A stretch of 64,000 nucleotides of DNA from Congeria kusceri (lineage: Eukaryota > Mollusca > Bivalvia > Myida > Dreissenidae): assembly GCA_027627225.1 (NCBI GenBank), contig CM051029.1:28187048-28251047 (forward strand). The letters are read 5' to 3'. Under the pieces are notes generated by a model that was not told where the DNA came from, did not search any database, and saw only the letters and a list, made by a program, of their open reading frames with translations. The translations under genes were made by a program, and so were the position numbers. The stretch's first letter is position 1. The number at the start of each line of letters is the position of its first letter. Of the stretch, positions 1 to 13,500 are shown in pieces.

Positions 1-1000
1 GACTATATTGGATTGGATTTGATATTTTTATTCGAATTGTTCTGACTTTCAGCACGCGTTTATACTCTCTACGAAAATAGATCTTCAATAGCAATGTAAA
101 TTATGTATGTAGAGAAGATGTAGAGAAGATGTTTTAAGTCCACTTGCCAGATAAGTCTATAGAAACCATGTGACGCCAGGGGCATAATTTGACCAACCTT
201 TGTAGAGGACCACTATACAATGTTTCATGCCAAATATGAAACATCCGGGCCTTGCGGTTTCAGATTTTTTTTTTTCATGATTTTCTTCTCGTATCTTAAT
301 TAAAGTCTTTTTTCGGATAGTGCCACCTTGAGACCCGTTTCGTAGACACGGCGTCTTTAATCATTTTAATCCTAGAATTATTATTTTAATCATAGATTTA
401 TCATTTTAATCATAGAGTTATCATTTTATAGAATTATCATTTTAATCATAGAGTTATAATTTTAACCATAGATTTATCATTTTAATCATGGAGTTATCAT
501 TTTAATCATAGAATTATCATTTTAATAATAGAGGTATCCTTTTAATCACAGAATTATCATTTTAATCATAGTAAATTATCGTGCATTAGATTGATAGGCA
601 AATATATAATATGAACAACGTGTGCGCAGGTCGAGAAACTTTCTAAGCCCCTTTTCGACATATTTTTCTAGTACATCGGAGAGAACAGTCAAACAGTTTG
701 TCTATACATCTATGTCAAGTATGTGGCATATCAAATTAGGAAGATATTTTCGAGGAGAGTTTGAAAGTTATGTGCACTAGCTGTTACGTAACTGCCAGCA
801 TCAATTTGACGTTTGTTGTATTGGAATAAGACAGAGTACGTATGGGAAATGTGTTCACGTTACATGCTAGCGGGCCTAGATTTTCCCATAGAAAATACAA
901 CGAAATTGACGTAAGTTTATTAACAATCACATTTAAAAATCAATGAGATTCGCGGCTGAAGAAAATGTATGACCATGAACAAATTGAACTTTATTAAAAT
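1..1000. repeat. Direct repeat copy 1 (~1 kb)
   Basis: This stretch is repeated almost base for base at 2691-3689, the main differences being one T lost in a poly-T run and a few substitutions. It begins at the first base of the window, so the copy may extend further left. No coding potential is seen. It includes a 22-bp tandem array (about 360-575). The ends lack the TG...CA of retroviral-type LTRs, so a 2.69-kb tandem duplication is as likely as a pair of terminal repeats. Confidence 0.9.
360..575. repeat. Short tandem repeat, ~22-bp AT-rich unit
   Basis: About ten imperfect units of the type TTATCATTTTAATCATAGA lie in tandem. The same array recurs inside the second 1-kb copy at about 3049-3264, so the array is older than the duplication. 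Confidence 0.85.
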
Positions 1001-2690
1001 CTTTAAGTTAAACGCGTATAGTGAATCTTTTAGGATCAGTTTCCCAGATATTTGGGATTTTTTTTATCTTCACTTTAGGGAAATTTGTAGGTAAATTGGA
1101 TTGGGAAGGTATCTTTTTAGGGTACTAAGTTTATATAGAGAAAAAACGCTGGCTGCCTCTGTCAAATTGCCCGGCCGACCTTTTGACGCCAAATCAACGT
1201 ACATGTAATACTACATGACTTAATTACTAGTCCATGCAGTAAGAAATAAATATCAAATTTCTAACAGTACTTAAATTAAACTTTCGCTCATTGAAAGTAA
1301 TTGGATGTTTTCGTGATGTTCAATCATCTTAACGTGATTTAGTTTAAAGTTTTAACCTATTAATTAAAGCTCGGTTTGTCGAAAGCCAGAGGCATATATT
1401 GCGAGTCCGTTTCCTGGTTAGAACCAGTGCTAAAGTGATTTGCTTGGATTCAAATGCGCGCCTTTGTTACATGCATGTAATAATTTGTATTCTGTTAAGT
1501 TCTGTACACCGATCTTCTTTCCACGGCCAAACTAAAACATCTGAGGCGTGTCGTGGGAAAACCGGACTTTATGCATGTATTTCAAGTGTCATCTCTGTTC
1601 AGCCTGTGCAGTCCGCACAGTCTAATCCGGGACGACACTTTCCGCTTTTATGATATTTTCTGTTTCGAGGAAGTTTTTCTAAACATAAAAACTGTAGGCG
1701 GAATGTGCCGTCGCGGAATAGCCTGTGAGGACTGCACAGGTTGATCCGGGATGACACTTGACGCACATGCATTAAGTCCGGTTTTCCCGCGGCACGCCTC
1801 ATGATTATTATATTTTTTAAAGACACACGACCCATTACTGCTCTTAGAATGTAAACAAAGTTTTTGGAGCTAAAATGCTTAGTACTAATTCGAATTGCTC
1901 GCTGCGTCAACGCTCCGATTTGAAATACTTTGGAGAGCAGAGATAGCCTTTTGAAACGCGCCGTGAGAGTGTTTGTAAACGGCTCTGAAGAGGCCCTCAA
2001 TGTTTAACTAGAGGGGAGGGAACGCTTTGATGTTCGCGCGTCCAATATATCATAATTTAATTCAAATACTGCCATTTATATCCGCTGTAAATTGTCTCGA
2101 CCCAGGCCGAATCAATAACGACTGAGTAAAGTATCCAAAAACGTTTGTACACTTTTAAAGTTACGTTACCGTTTTTTCTCAATGAAACTCGAAAATTTGG
2201 TGTTTTGATTGCCTTTTCTGTGCATAGAATGACGAGTTTGTAAACTAGTGATATGAAGTGGTGATTTTCAACACAATATCTTTATTTAAAATTTAAAACA
2301 GGTAGTTTAACAGTCAGTGCATTTTATATACATGTAGTAGGGTCAATAACTGTGCTTTTTCACTGTTTTAGAATCTGCATCTTTTAATTTTATTCATATT
2401 TTTTGTTAAATATTATTACACTTCTTGCATTGATGCATAGAACACGATCATAAATTCATACCGGTTTAAATTTAAATGAAAGAACTGCGTCTAAAAATGG
2501 CTGTGCTCCTAACCGTGCAAAGCTATCAAATGTTATCTCCCTTGTTAAACAATCGTAACTATTCGGCGATCTCCGGCAAGATACGGAAGACAAATCGTGC
2601 GGTCTGCGATTGTTTTGATTGACTAAAAATTTATACCAAGATCTCCATCTATTTTGTATGAAATAACTATCGTCTAAACATGATTTCACA
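1001..2690. other. Spacer between the two 1-kb repeats; no gene seen
   Basis: No exon with convincing splice sites or codon bias was found. The only structured part is a fold-back element at 1543-1800. A fragment resembling the 3' part of a local SINE family (TTTCCTGGTTAGAACCAGT) lies at about 1408-1430 on the minus strand. Confidence 0.6.
1543..1800. mobile_element. Fold-back MITE, copy 1
   Basis: The ends are inverted repeats (GAGGCGTGTCGTGGGAAAAC at the left, its complement with few mismatches at the right). Inside, the motif CAGCCTGTGCAGTCCGCACAG and its complement appear again, so the whole 258 bp can fold on itself. A second copy of the family lies at 44457-44730. It has no coding capacity; open frames across it are artefacts of the palindrome. 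Confidence 0.85.
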
Positions 2691-3689
2691 GACTATATTG
2701 GATTGGATTTGATATTTTTATTCGAATTGTTCTGACTTTCAGCACGCGTTTATACTCTCTACGAAAATAGATCTTCAATAGCAATGTAAATTATGTATGT
2801 AGAGAAGATGTAGAGAAGATGTTTTAAGTCCACTTGCCAGATAAGTCTATAGAAACCATGTGACGCCAGGGGCATAATTTGACCAACCTTTGTAGAGGAC
2901 CACTATACAATGTTTCATGCCAAATATGAAACATCCGGGCCTTGCGGTTTCAGATTTTTTTTTTCATGATTTTCTTCTCGTATCTTAATTAAAGTCTTTT
3001 TTCGGATAGTGCCACCTTGAGACCCGTTTCGTAGACACGGCGTCTTTAATCATTTTAATCCTAGAATTATTATTTTAATCATAGATTTATCATTTTAATC
3101 ATAGAGTTATCATTTTATAGAATTATCATTTTAATCATAGAGTTATAATTTTAACCATAGATTTATCATTTTAATCATGGAGTTATCATTTTAATCATAG
3201 AATTATCATTTTAATAATAGAGGTATCCTTTCAATCACAGAATTATCATTTTAATCATAGTAAATTATCGTGCATTAGATTGATAGGCAAATATATAATA
3301 TGAACAACGTGTGCGCAGGTCGAGAAACTTTCTAAGCCCCTTTTCGACATATTTTTCTAGTACATCGGAGAGAACAGTCAAACAGTTTGTCTATACATCT
3401 ATGTCAAGTATGTGGCATATCAAATTAGGAAGATATTTTCGAGGAGAGTTTGAAAGTTATGTGCATTAGCTGTTACCTAACTGCCAGCATCAATTTGACG
3501 TTTGTTGTATTGGAATAAGACAGAGTACGTATGGGAAATGTGTTCACGTTACATGCTAGCGGGCCTAGATTTTCCCATAGAAAATACAACGAAATTGACG
3601 TAAGTTTATTAACAATCACATTTAAAAATCAATGAGATTCGCGGCTGAAGAAAATGTATGACCGTGAACAAATTGAACTTTATTAAAAT
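2691..3689. repeat. Direct repeat copy 2 (~1 kb)
   Basis: This is the second copy of 1-1000, offset by 2690 bp. Similarity stops sharply after the shared TTATTAAAAT. High identity means the duplication is recent. No coding potential is visible. Confidence 0.9.
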
Positions 3690-4460
3690 AAATTTTCGAT
3701 ATATTTCCAGGAGCTAATGACGAAACAGAGCGGCAATCATTTAATTAAACCAGGAAATGATGCTGATATAAACAACGACATACACTTGTCTCTTTTTGCC
3801 AGGAAACATAAATAAAAAAGAACAAAATTAAAAACAACAATAAAACCACAGGCACATTTATTGTAAACGTAAGGCACCAATTAAAGTACAGATTCATACG
3901 TATAAAAGCACCATTAAAATAAAAAAAGTAAAACAGCAGACACATTGCAGGTGTAAGTTATATACCAACAAATGTACAGAATCAAATGTGCAAACTAAAA
4001 CATTAAAATACAAAAAGTAACACACCACACACTTCTGTTGTATACTAGTAAGTTATACAAAAAAGATGATTAGAACAAAACATAAAAAGCAACAACATTA
4101 TAGTAAAAAAACAACCAAAAAACAAAAGTAGACACATTTAAACATTTTCAGGAAATATAAATAAAAGCAACTTTAAAATATACAAAAACAACTTAAGCAG
4201 CAGACAAAGTTTTTGTATAAGCAAGACACCAATAAATGCACTCTGATATGCAATAGGATGATCCGCCTAACATAAATTCATTCCGACAACGGCAATCACC
4301 GTCACTTGTAGCTGCTATGTTCAATCAAAACTTATCGCGACAGCTACATGGATTCTACGATAAGCCATTATTTGGCTTTCAGCGGAATCATGCCAGGTCG
4401 TTAAACATTCCTTTCAATTAATGACAACATGTTGCTACATAGGAAACATAAATTCCGTGG
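3690..4460. other. A-rich non-coding stretch
   Basis: The plus strand is very A-rich and poor in long open frames. No exon, RNA gene or element ends were recognised. Confidence 0.5.
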
Positions 4461-4469
4461 TTGTTTTTG

Positions 4470-5745
4470 TTCCAAATCAGTATTTTGAAGGATGTAAGCG
4501 ACTGGGTGCTATTTTTGTTTCGTTTCCTAGTCAGTATTCCAAATGATGTAAGCGACTAAATGCTATTTTGTTTTGTATGGCAAACGATGTAAGAGGCTTA
4601 GAGCTTTATTTTGTTTTGTTCCTAGTCAGTACTGCAAAAGATGTAAGCGACTTAATGCTACTATATATTGTTTATTTCCTAATGAGACTTGCTAGCGATG
4701 TAAGCAACTGAGTGCTATTTTGTTCATTTCCTAACCAGTATTGCTAGCGATGTAAGCGGCCGAGTGCTATTTTGTTCATTTCCTAAACAGACTTGCTAGC
4801 GATGTAAGCGACTGAGTGTATAGTGTTTTCATTTCCTAAACAGTATTGCTAGCTATGTAAGCGAACGAGGGCCACTTTGTGGTTACGCATGCGCAAATAA
4901 ATTCCTTCTTTGTTACATATAAAATATTCCAAGGTTGATCTCAATTTTCACCATGACCAAGCTACTTTTCAATAAATCACCATACATTGTTGGAAAGATA
5001 TGGCCATAACCGTTTGAAAAAAAAGCATGTCAAAAAATTATATGCGTTGTAACTCAAAATATTTACCTTTGAAAAAACACACCGGTTTTGACGGGCATGG
5101 AGGCTGCCATTTTGCGCATGAATGCATGGGCAAAAAGTTATGAAGCTGGGAACCACTAGACAAAGTAGTGCACAAAAACAGGCTTTTTTGCTTATTGCTT
5201 ACATATACCTTTAAAATGATACCAAAACATATCATTTAAACAGTATTTTACAAATTGTATGCATCCTGCACTAAAACGCATGTGCTTATTATCTAACTTC
5301 CGTTGTGGGGTAATTAGACCTTGTTTCGTTCCTAGTCAGTATTACAAACTATGTAAGCGACTGAGTTCTATTTGGTTTCTTTCTAGTTAATTGTTTGCTT
5401 CTGCGTCAGCATTGCAAACGATGTTAGCGACTGAATGCTATTGCATTTAGTTCCTTGTCAGCATTGCAAACGATGTTAGCGACTGAATGCTATTGCATTT
5501 AGTTCCTTGTCAGCATTGCAAACGATGTTAGCGACTGAATGCTATTGCATTTAGTTCCTTGTCAGCATTGCAAACGATGTTAGCGACTGAATGCTATTGC
5601 ATTTAGTTCCTTGTCAGCATTGCAAACGATGTTAGCGACTGAATGCTATTGCATTTAGTTCCTTGTCAGCATTGCAAACGATGTTAGCGACTGAATGCTA
5701 TTGCATTTAGTTCCTTGTCAGAATTGCAATCGATTCAATATACGG
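4470..5745. repeat. Minisatellite, 52-bp unit, with old and young parts
   Basis: At 5400-5740 about six units of 52 bp (core CAGCATTGCAAACGATGTTAGCGACT) are nearly identical, the result of recent expansion. Degenerate relatives of the same unit (GTCAGTATT...GATGTAAGCGACT...TGCTATTTTG) run from about 4490 to 4910. Unrelated sequence separates the two parts. Confidence 0.9.
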
Positions 5746-5984
5746 AGAGGCTTCTTATTGTAGCCTACACGTGTATCAGGGCTGGCATTCACAAAACTCC
5801 TAAGCGAAATCTTAACTAAAGTTGTACTTAAGTGAAACTTAATTTTTCATGTGAAGTCCAAAGAAGGCTGCAGTACTCAACGTATAAGAAATATTGACAA
5901 ATTTAAAACATTTCAATGTTAAAATACCTATACATGAAACGGACAGAGACTTAAGGAATTTTACGAATTTAAGAAATTTACTTA

Positions 5985-6255
5985 AGGTTTCCCTAAGGTG
6001 CTATTCCAGAAACATCTTAAGTCTATCTTAAACTATTTTCACTTAAGTTCCAAGTTTTGTAAGGTTATATTTTTCAAACTACTTATAAATTAATAAATTC
6101 AATTACAGTTAAGTGGATAGTAGTTATTAATAAGTTGATAATTAGTGAAATTTTAGCAGAATTTCATGTATACATGGAAAAAGAAACTTAAAAAAATGAC
6201 GATATCAAGGCTAAGGATAAGATTTCACTTAAGATGTTTCTGAACTATGACCCCT
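5985..6255. mobile_element. Fold-back element
   Basis: The motif CTATTCCAGAAACATCTTAAG at about 6001 is answered by its complement CTTAAGATGTTTCTGAACTATG at about 6231. A related cluster of CTTAAG motifs lies just left, at 5783-5985, suggesting nested or overlapping copies. It is non-coding. Confidence 0.65.
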
Positions 6256-7160
6256 GGTCTATAGTGGAATATTGCAGCACTTCTTTATCTGAATCGGTGA
6301 ATGGCACGTGTGCACGTGCACGCATCAACTTCGCTCGTGCCAACGCATTTCACGTGTACACAAATAATCAGGAGCATTTTATTGAGGAATAATATATTAT
6401 CTTATCTATGACATCCGAGTGGATTCGTCCTCAGGCGCGTTCGTAACCAATGAAACGCGGCGCGTAATGCAAAAAATACTGTGGCATTTATGGTTATAGC
6501 GGAAAGGCTATTATCAAATTTAAATCTTTTCGACAGTTTATTTTCATTTCCACTGGAATGTATAATGGTTAACGAGCTATTAAACTTGTCTTCAACTTAG
6601 AGACTATTATGTCTATCTTATTGTGCTTACTCGAAACAAATGGGCTTATTATAATCAAAAAAGATGTGATCTGTTGTAGCGAAGCAGCGGGAACGAATGC
6701 CAATATCGGAGAGCTCGAACATAAAACACTACCACCCTCTCGTTATTTCTCAGCAGCGTCTCAAGATTAAGATTGGCAATAAGGAATTCATTATAAATCC
6801 CATCGGGGGAGCAATGGAATGGCATCGTTAAACGAGACGTACTTCCGCCTATTATTTAGGATTACTTCAATATTGTCGAACGATTAAATTTAAATTTAAT
6901 TATTGATCTTTTTTGTTGATTGTATCCGATTCTTGGTCTGTAATGAAACGATTTATAATTTGATTTAATTAGTAAAATATTTTTATAGATTTTTTCGAAT
7001 GTTGTAATATATATTAAATATATTATGTTGCTACTACACGTATGGGATGCTGTGTAACAGTAACTAAAGGGAAGAATTTCGTTTTTGATTGTATCCCGTA
7101 ATCGTATAAATACGTGCAAATGCGACACACACACACACTTCTTACTCTACAGGAGTTCGA
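6256..7160. other. No gene recognised upstream of the first visible Wnt exon
   Basis: I looked for a signal-peptide exon ending in phase 2 that could join the Wnt exon at 7366 and found none I could support. The true first exon is probably further upstream or outside the window. Confidence 0.4.
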
Positions 7161-7375
7161 TTCGTTTCAGGGCTTTATTCCTAAATCTTATACATGTACG
7201 TCAACAGCTTACTAAATGAGCGTGTTATGTTTCAGGGATTGATCCCTTCATTTTATACATGCACATAGAAACACGCATTGCTTATAAAAGAAGGTTGTTC
7301 CGTTTCTGGGCTTTATCCCTAAATCTAACACACGCAGAGTGTTAAATACGCTTGTTTCGTTTCAGAGCTCTTTTC
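7161..7375. repeat. Tandem repeat carrying 3' splice sites before the Wnt exon
   Basis: Four related units of about 57-73 bp each contain CGTTTCAGGGCTTTATTCC or a variant. The splice-site position falls at 7170, 7235, 7308 (mutated to CTG) and 7365. The last is the true acceptor of the Wnt exon; the first two keep an intact TTTCAG. The units include about 20 nt that correspond to the exon edge. Confidence 0.75.
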
Positions 7376-7598
7376 CGGAACACCGAGAAGACGTGGCCGA
7401 ACTCCAAGGAGTGCCGGAAGTCGAACGGTCTGACGGCGGACCAGATCAAGATCTGTCAACAAAACGTGGACCTCATGGGGACCGTGTCCATAGCGAGCGC
7501 CCAGGGGGTGGACTCCTGCCAGAAGCAGTTCTTCGACAGGCGCTGGAATTGCTCCACGATCGCGCAGGTGCCGCAACTCACCAAAGAGCTGAAGCGAG
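7366..7598 (+). CDS. Wnt11: Wnt exon: N-terminal Cys-rich part
   Basis: The acceptor is TTTCAG at 7365; the donor is GAG|GTAAGG at 7599. The frame opens on the third base of a codon and ends after the first. The peptide contains ECRKSNGLTADQIKICQQN and FFDRRWNCSTI, the usual start of the Wnt core. GC-rich codon use contrasts with the AT-rich surroundings. Both splice sites lie inside tandem repeats. Confidence 0.9.
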
Positions 7599-10500
7599 GT
7601 AAGGGGCCGCTAGGGGTCGCTAAGGTTTCCTTTCATGTGACGCGTAAGTGTCAGGACCTTGGTATTTGGGCGCGGTTAGTAGAGGTAAGGGGTCGCTAAG
7701 GGTTGTTAGAGTGTCGGGTTGGTGGGTTGGGGCCAAAAGGAGTCGTCCAAGGTGTCTGATTAGTAAGCGCGTGGGTGTCGGGGGGCTTTGCATTTGGGCG
7801 TGGTAGAAGAAAAGTGGTCGCAAGGGGTTTTGATTTGTTGGGTCCCTTGCTTTCGGACGGGGCATACATGGGTCGCTAGGGGGTTAGCTATGTTCTTCGT
7901 TTGATTAGGTGGGCGGGAGTGTCGAGCCCTTTGCTTTTGTGTTGGATAAGGGGTCTTTGGGGATCGGCTATGGTTTCTGGTTGATTGGGACGTGACTGCC
8001 GGGTCCATTGCTTAAAGGGTGCAGTGGGGCTGTAAGGAATCGATAGTGTTTCTGACTGGTTGGCGCGTATGTGCCGGGCCTGTTGCTTTCGCCGCGTAAG
8101 AAGCGATGAGTCCGAAGGTTTAAACTATAGGATGCAAGTAAATATTAAGTTATGTTTAAATTAGTGCTTGATTTACTATTAATACATTCTTAATACACAT
8201 TCAGCACGCAATGCATATTGTACGGCGATATATAATGGTATACAAATATTGTTTAAGAAATCTCTAACTACGCATGTAGGACCATATTTTTCGCAAATTA
8301 TATTTTTCACACACGTGTGTGGCCACAAAAGGAGTATGCGTGAGGATCACAGAAGCATACGACTTTATTGCACATCAAAAACTGGATGCGATCACAAACT
8401 TTACAGAAAATGTGAAGAGAATAAGACTGTGATACGTGAACAATGAGATCTCAGTGTTCACATCTGCAAAAAATGAGATCCCAATTTTCACAGATGTGAA
8501 CAATATTATTTGAGAAATATATGGTCCTACACTACGCATAACCGAATTTTTAATGTGTATGCTTTAAACATGTTATCGCCAATTACGTAGTATTTATGGT
8601 CCGTGTATAAGGTTTTACTAGGTGTGATACATTAAAAAATATATATAACCACTAGGTTTAATACTGTTTCTTAAGCTTTATTAGATTTTTGGATACTTCC
8701 GTAATACATTTACTAATCTAATACGAGCATAAAGCGGTGATGGTCCCTCATATTAAACGCACAAAAACTAACCGGCGCCTATCACAAACAAGAAACATTA
8801 AGATAGTTTATAGGGTCGTTTTAACTCGTCGACTCTTATATTAATCAAAATTCTTATTCCTGGGCCGTGTTTGATGTTGGTAGAATATTCACTTATTTAT
8901 CAAAATGGCTTTAGACAACCCGTCATAATGGGACATAACGCATTTGTACCGCAGTTCCCTTTACAACCGCGACGGTTTATTAACACGTCCGTAATCTTGA
9001 TCAGTTTGATGTATAGCGATAATGTCCGAATCCCCCACAAATATATGGTAATACAAAGTACGTGTTAAACATGTAAAAATCAAGTAATTTCTTCCTCCAA
9101 GAGCGCAGATACGGTCTCTTGGTTGAGGAATGTTTGGGAAGTATTTTCTCATTAATTTCAGCTTTTATTTCGTAGCATCGTTTACTAAAATGTATTTCCT
9201 CAATTCCAAATTTATTATTAATGTAACCTTTTGTAGTTTGACACTCAAATATAATTGAATAACAGTGTTACTAGTGTGAAATCTTGACTCCCCGTATTCT
9301 TACAAGTTGTGTAGTTAAGATAATTGCAATATCACTCAGAGTTGTCGTTCCTTTGTTTCTTCTTCCACCAATCATCGACAATTATCCCCCTTTCTACAGT
9401 TGGAACAGTCGAACACGGATGTAATGCCCGATACCCTATTGAGAACAATGAACCCCGGACACCCACCCCCTAACAAATTCTTTTCTATGAAACGTAGACT
9501 ACACCCCCTCCCCCCACAAAAATCCTAGAGGAAGCCATGACAGGTATAACAACATTTTCCACCGCTTGGATACCCACGCGATAAGTCGGTGTGCATACCC
9601 GTCGAAGCGTAGTAATTTACGACGCTGGGTGTTCGATTTCCTCCGCCTAACAAAGTAGTTCCCAGCAAGGCGCAGACGCGGTGGAGGCATCGCGTCGAAT
9701 AAAGCACCGAGCTTGGTCTAAGGTTACCGCTTAACACCCGTGATTTACCGCTCTTGTACCGAAATAGTGATAAATGTCGCACTGCATAACATCCGTTATT
9801 TAAACAGACAATCCCGATAGAAATTATTGCTGTCCAAAATAGTGCATATATTAACTATGAAATTACTGTAAACTTATAAATAAAATTAATAAATCATTTA
9901 AATACAATGAAATCGATTTGGGAATTTCTCGTTTTCGGCGTAATAAAATGTAGCAGTGAATGTTTATTGAGGAAAATGTATTTATCTCGACAAGTTGAAT
10001 ACGGGTGGCCCGTCGTTCTAGATTCAGACTATACAGTTCATATTAATATGCCAAGTCATTCTCATCACAATAACCGAGATGTCCTCACATGTTATGTTGA
10101 ATGCCCGATTTCTGTGACTCAGCAAATAGTTTTAAATCGGAACAATTATCGCACAGCTAGGGTCATCTTGGAAGGGGAGGGACTTTGCCGCCCGGGGGTG
10201 ATGAGTTCTTATTGTGTGTTGGGGCTGTGGTTGGAAAATTGAAATGTTTTCCCGAAAAAGAACCGTTTCTCTCTTTTTTAAACATTTTCACACAATTTAT
10301 GCCAGTTGTTGACATTCTGTTTAATTTATACCTACGTATCCGTTTGACCTTATATTAACAATCTTAATTCTTTTAACTCTAGTTATAAATTATTTAATAC
10401 GGTAATTTCGTTTTGTTTTGTGATTTTGAAAGGGCATGTCCATTTAACACAGTTTAAAGGAGCATGTCTTTGAAAATCATAATACAATACAGAATTGCTG

Positions 10501-13500
10501 ATAAATAACTTATGATTTCGTATTTTTATATTAATATTGAATTGTAACGCTACTTTACGTAAACAAATAACAAAAATCTTCGTATTGTACCAACATACCC
10601 TACTACTACATTTCAGGCACAAGGGAGCAAGCCTTCACATACGCCATCGCTTCGGCCAGCCTTACCCATTCCATTGCGCGCGCATGCAGTGTCGGCATCA
10701 CCACGAAATGCTCGTGCGGAAAACTGCCGCATGAGGCACCAACGGGGGATTTCAAGTGGGGCGGGTGCGGGGACGACGTGGAGTTCGGGCTGAGATTTAG
10801 CGAATTGTTTACGGCCTACCATAATGACAAGATGTCGAAAAACAAGAAAACAATGATGAATTCGCATAACACAGCCGCTGGAAATAAGGTAATGATCGAA
10901 TCTATGTGCCTTTACTGAAATACCAAAAAATATTAAAGGATCGCTTTTTTATTAATCTAAATTATCGCATTTCCATTGGATGTAAATATGATATACTGGA
11001 TACCACTACTACCACCACCACTACTACTACAACTACAACAACTACTACTACAACTACTACTACTAATGCTGCTGCTGCTGCGTATGATGATAATGGTGAT
11101 GATGATGTTTTGTGTGTAAAATACATATTTCATATTTCCATTGACATGGCCGTTCAGAAAGAATATAGAAGATAATCAGCATATGATTGCATTTTTCCAG
11201 CCATGTTTTGAACACGTTGATTGTTAGAGCAACCGCTCTGTTCTGCATTTCGTAAATTTTAATTCATCCAATAAATTCAGTACGAAAGCAGGTCGTTATC
11301 TGCACAAACGGTGTGAAATGTTTTGTTTTCAGTGAAATATTCGAAAGTCAAACAATATCCGTATGATTGCAACGTTCTGTTATCAGTTTACAAGAGCACA
11401 CAATGCATCAGTGCCAAGAATTTCAATTAATATCCCATTATGGCTTATTAGTATTTCTTCGGAATTCGTTTTCTATTGATGCAACCGTGCTATTTCAGAT
11501 GTACTATCGATGTGAAAGATAGTGTACTTGTTTTCACACATTATATTCGCATATTATAAAATTATATGACCGCATTTTCTGAAGTCAAATTGCCCGTTTG
11601 ATACTCATATAATTTATACTTGCCCGAAAATTTAAGACCGTAGCGCACGATCGACTCGCACTTTAATTAGAATAATTACACATTTAATGATTACAGAAGA
11701 ATTATGATCAGATGTTTGTCATGATATTTTCGCATTTACGAAAAAGATCGTAATTGTTTTCTCAATACTAGTACATAATGCAAGTTGTTAGTAAGATTAG
11801 ATCTATAAGATTCAGTAGTGGAACTATGTGTTGGAATGTCCGCCTAAGGGATCCGGACTTGTTGAGTTCGATCCCAATTCGTGATCCGGAGTTGTTGAGT
11901 TCGATCCCAATTCATGATCCGGTGTTGCTAGCTCGCTCCCTATTCATGACCCGGAGTTGTTACTTCGATCCCTATTCATGATCCGGAGTTGTTGAGTTCG
12001 ATCCCTATTTATGATCCGGAGTTGTTAGTTCGATCCCTTTTCATGATTCGGAGTTGTTGAGTTCTATCCCTATTCATGATCCGGAGTTGTTAGTTCGATC
12101 CCTATTCATGATCCGGAGTTGTTGAGTTCGATCCCTATTCATGATCAGGAGTTGTTAGTTCGATCCCTATTCATGATCCGGAGTTGTTGAGTTCGATCAC
12201 AATTCATGATCCAGAGGTGCTAGTTCGATCCCTATTCATGATCCGGAGTTGTTGAGTTCGATCCCTATTCATGATCAGAGGTTGTTAGTTGGATCCCTAT
12301 TCATGATCCGGAGTTGTTGAGTTCGATCCCAATTCATGATCCGGAGTTGCTAGTTCGATCCCTATTCATGATCCGGAGTTGTTTAGTTCGATCCCTATTC
12401 ATGATCCGGAGTTGTTGAGTTCGATCCCAATTCATGATCCGGAGTTGCTAGTTTGATCCATATTCACGATCCGGAGTTGCTAGTTCGATCCCTATTCATG
12501 ATCCGGAGTTGTTAGTTCGATCCCTATTCATGATTCGGTGTTGCTAGTTCGATCCCTATTCATGATCCGGAGTTGTTAGTTCGATCTCTAATCATGATCC
12601 GGAGTTGTTAGTTCGATCCCTATTCATGATCCGGAGTTGTTAGTTCGATCCCTATTCATGACCGGGAGTTGTTGAGTTCGATCCCTATTCATGATCCGGA
12701 GTTGTTGAGTTCGATCCCTATTCATGATCCGGAATTGTTGAGTTCGATCCCTATTCATGATCCAGAGGTGTTAGGTCGATCCCTATTCATGATCCGGACT
12801 GACTTGTTAGTTCGATCCCTATTCATGATCCGGAGTTGCTAGTTCGATCCCTATTCATGATCCGGAGTCGTTGAGTTCGATCCCTATTCATGATCCGGAG
12901 TTGCTATTCATGATCCGGAGTTGTTGAGTCCGATCCCTATTCATGATCCGGAGTTGTTAGTTCGATCCCTATTCATGATCCGGAGTTGTTAGTTCGATCC
13001 CTATTCATGGAGCGTTCAAATAATCCTTCTCAAAATACACCAAATACTGGTTCTACCCAGGAAGATGACTCGAAATTGCCTCAATAAGTCTTTCTCTGCC
13101 TTATTTTAAACCGGTTTTAACCCCGGTTTTTGTTCCGTTCTCAAAAACAGTCTTTCTTCGTTATCAGCGCTTTGATTGCTGCTTGTGTTGTGTCGCAATG
13201 ACAAGTGGTCAGTCTCATGAAATAAGCACCGTATAACGTTATTGAGGCATTCTCTACTACTAATACAGCTGGGGTTTCACATATTTTATACTTAAACAAA
13301 GTACCGAATTCTAGTGTATCGTCATTTCTGCTGTAAAACAGAAAAAAAATCACAACAACAGATCGTGTCTGAATTAACTGTCAGTGAAAACAGACGTGCA
13401 CTGGTTGCATTAGAAAGACAAAAAATAAGTGCGCTTGTCTAATTTTTTTTCACCCACTCACCCACTTCCTGTCAAGGTCTCCAGACCGGTTCGAATTGCC

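Noticed and set aside
1599..2000. Minus-strand open frame of 133 codons
   Set aside because: It runs across the fold-back MITE at 1543-1800; the similar frame at 44595-44990 arises the same way.
5400..5745. CRISPR-like array of regular repeats
   Set aside because: There are no distinct spacers; the 52-bp units are contiguous, in an animal genome with introns.
9907..10242. 111-codon open frame in a Wnt intron
   Set aside because: No motif, no codon bias, no splice context; length is not exceptional for this much intron.
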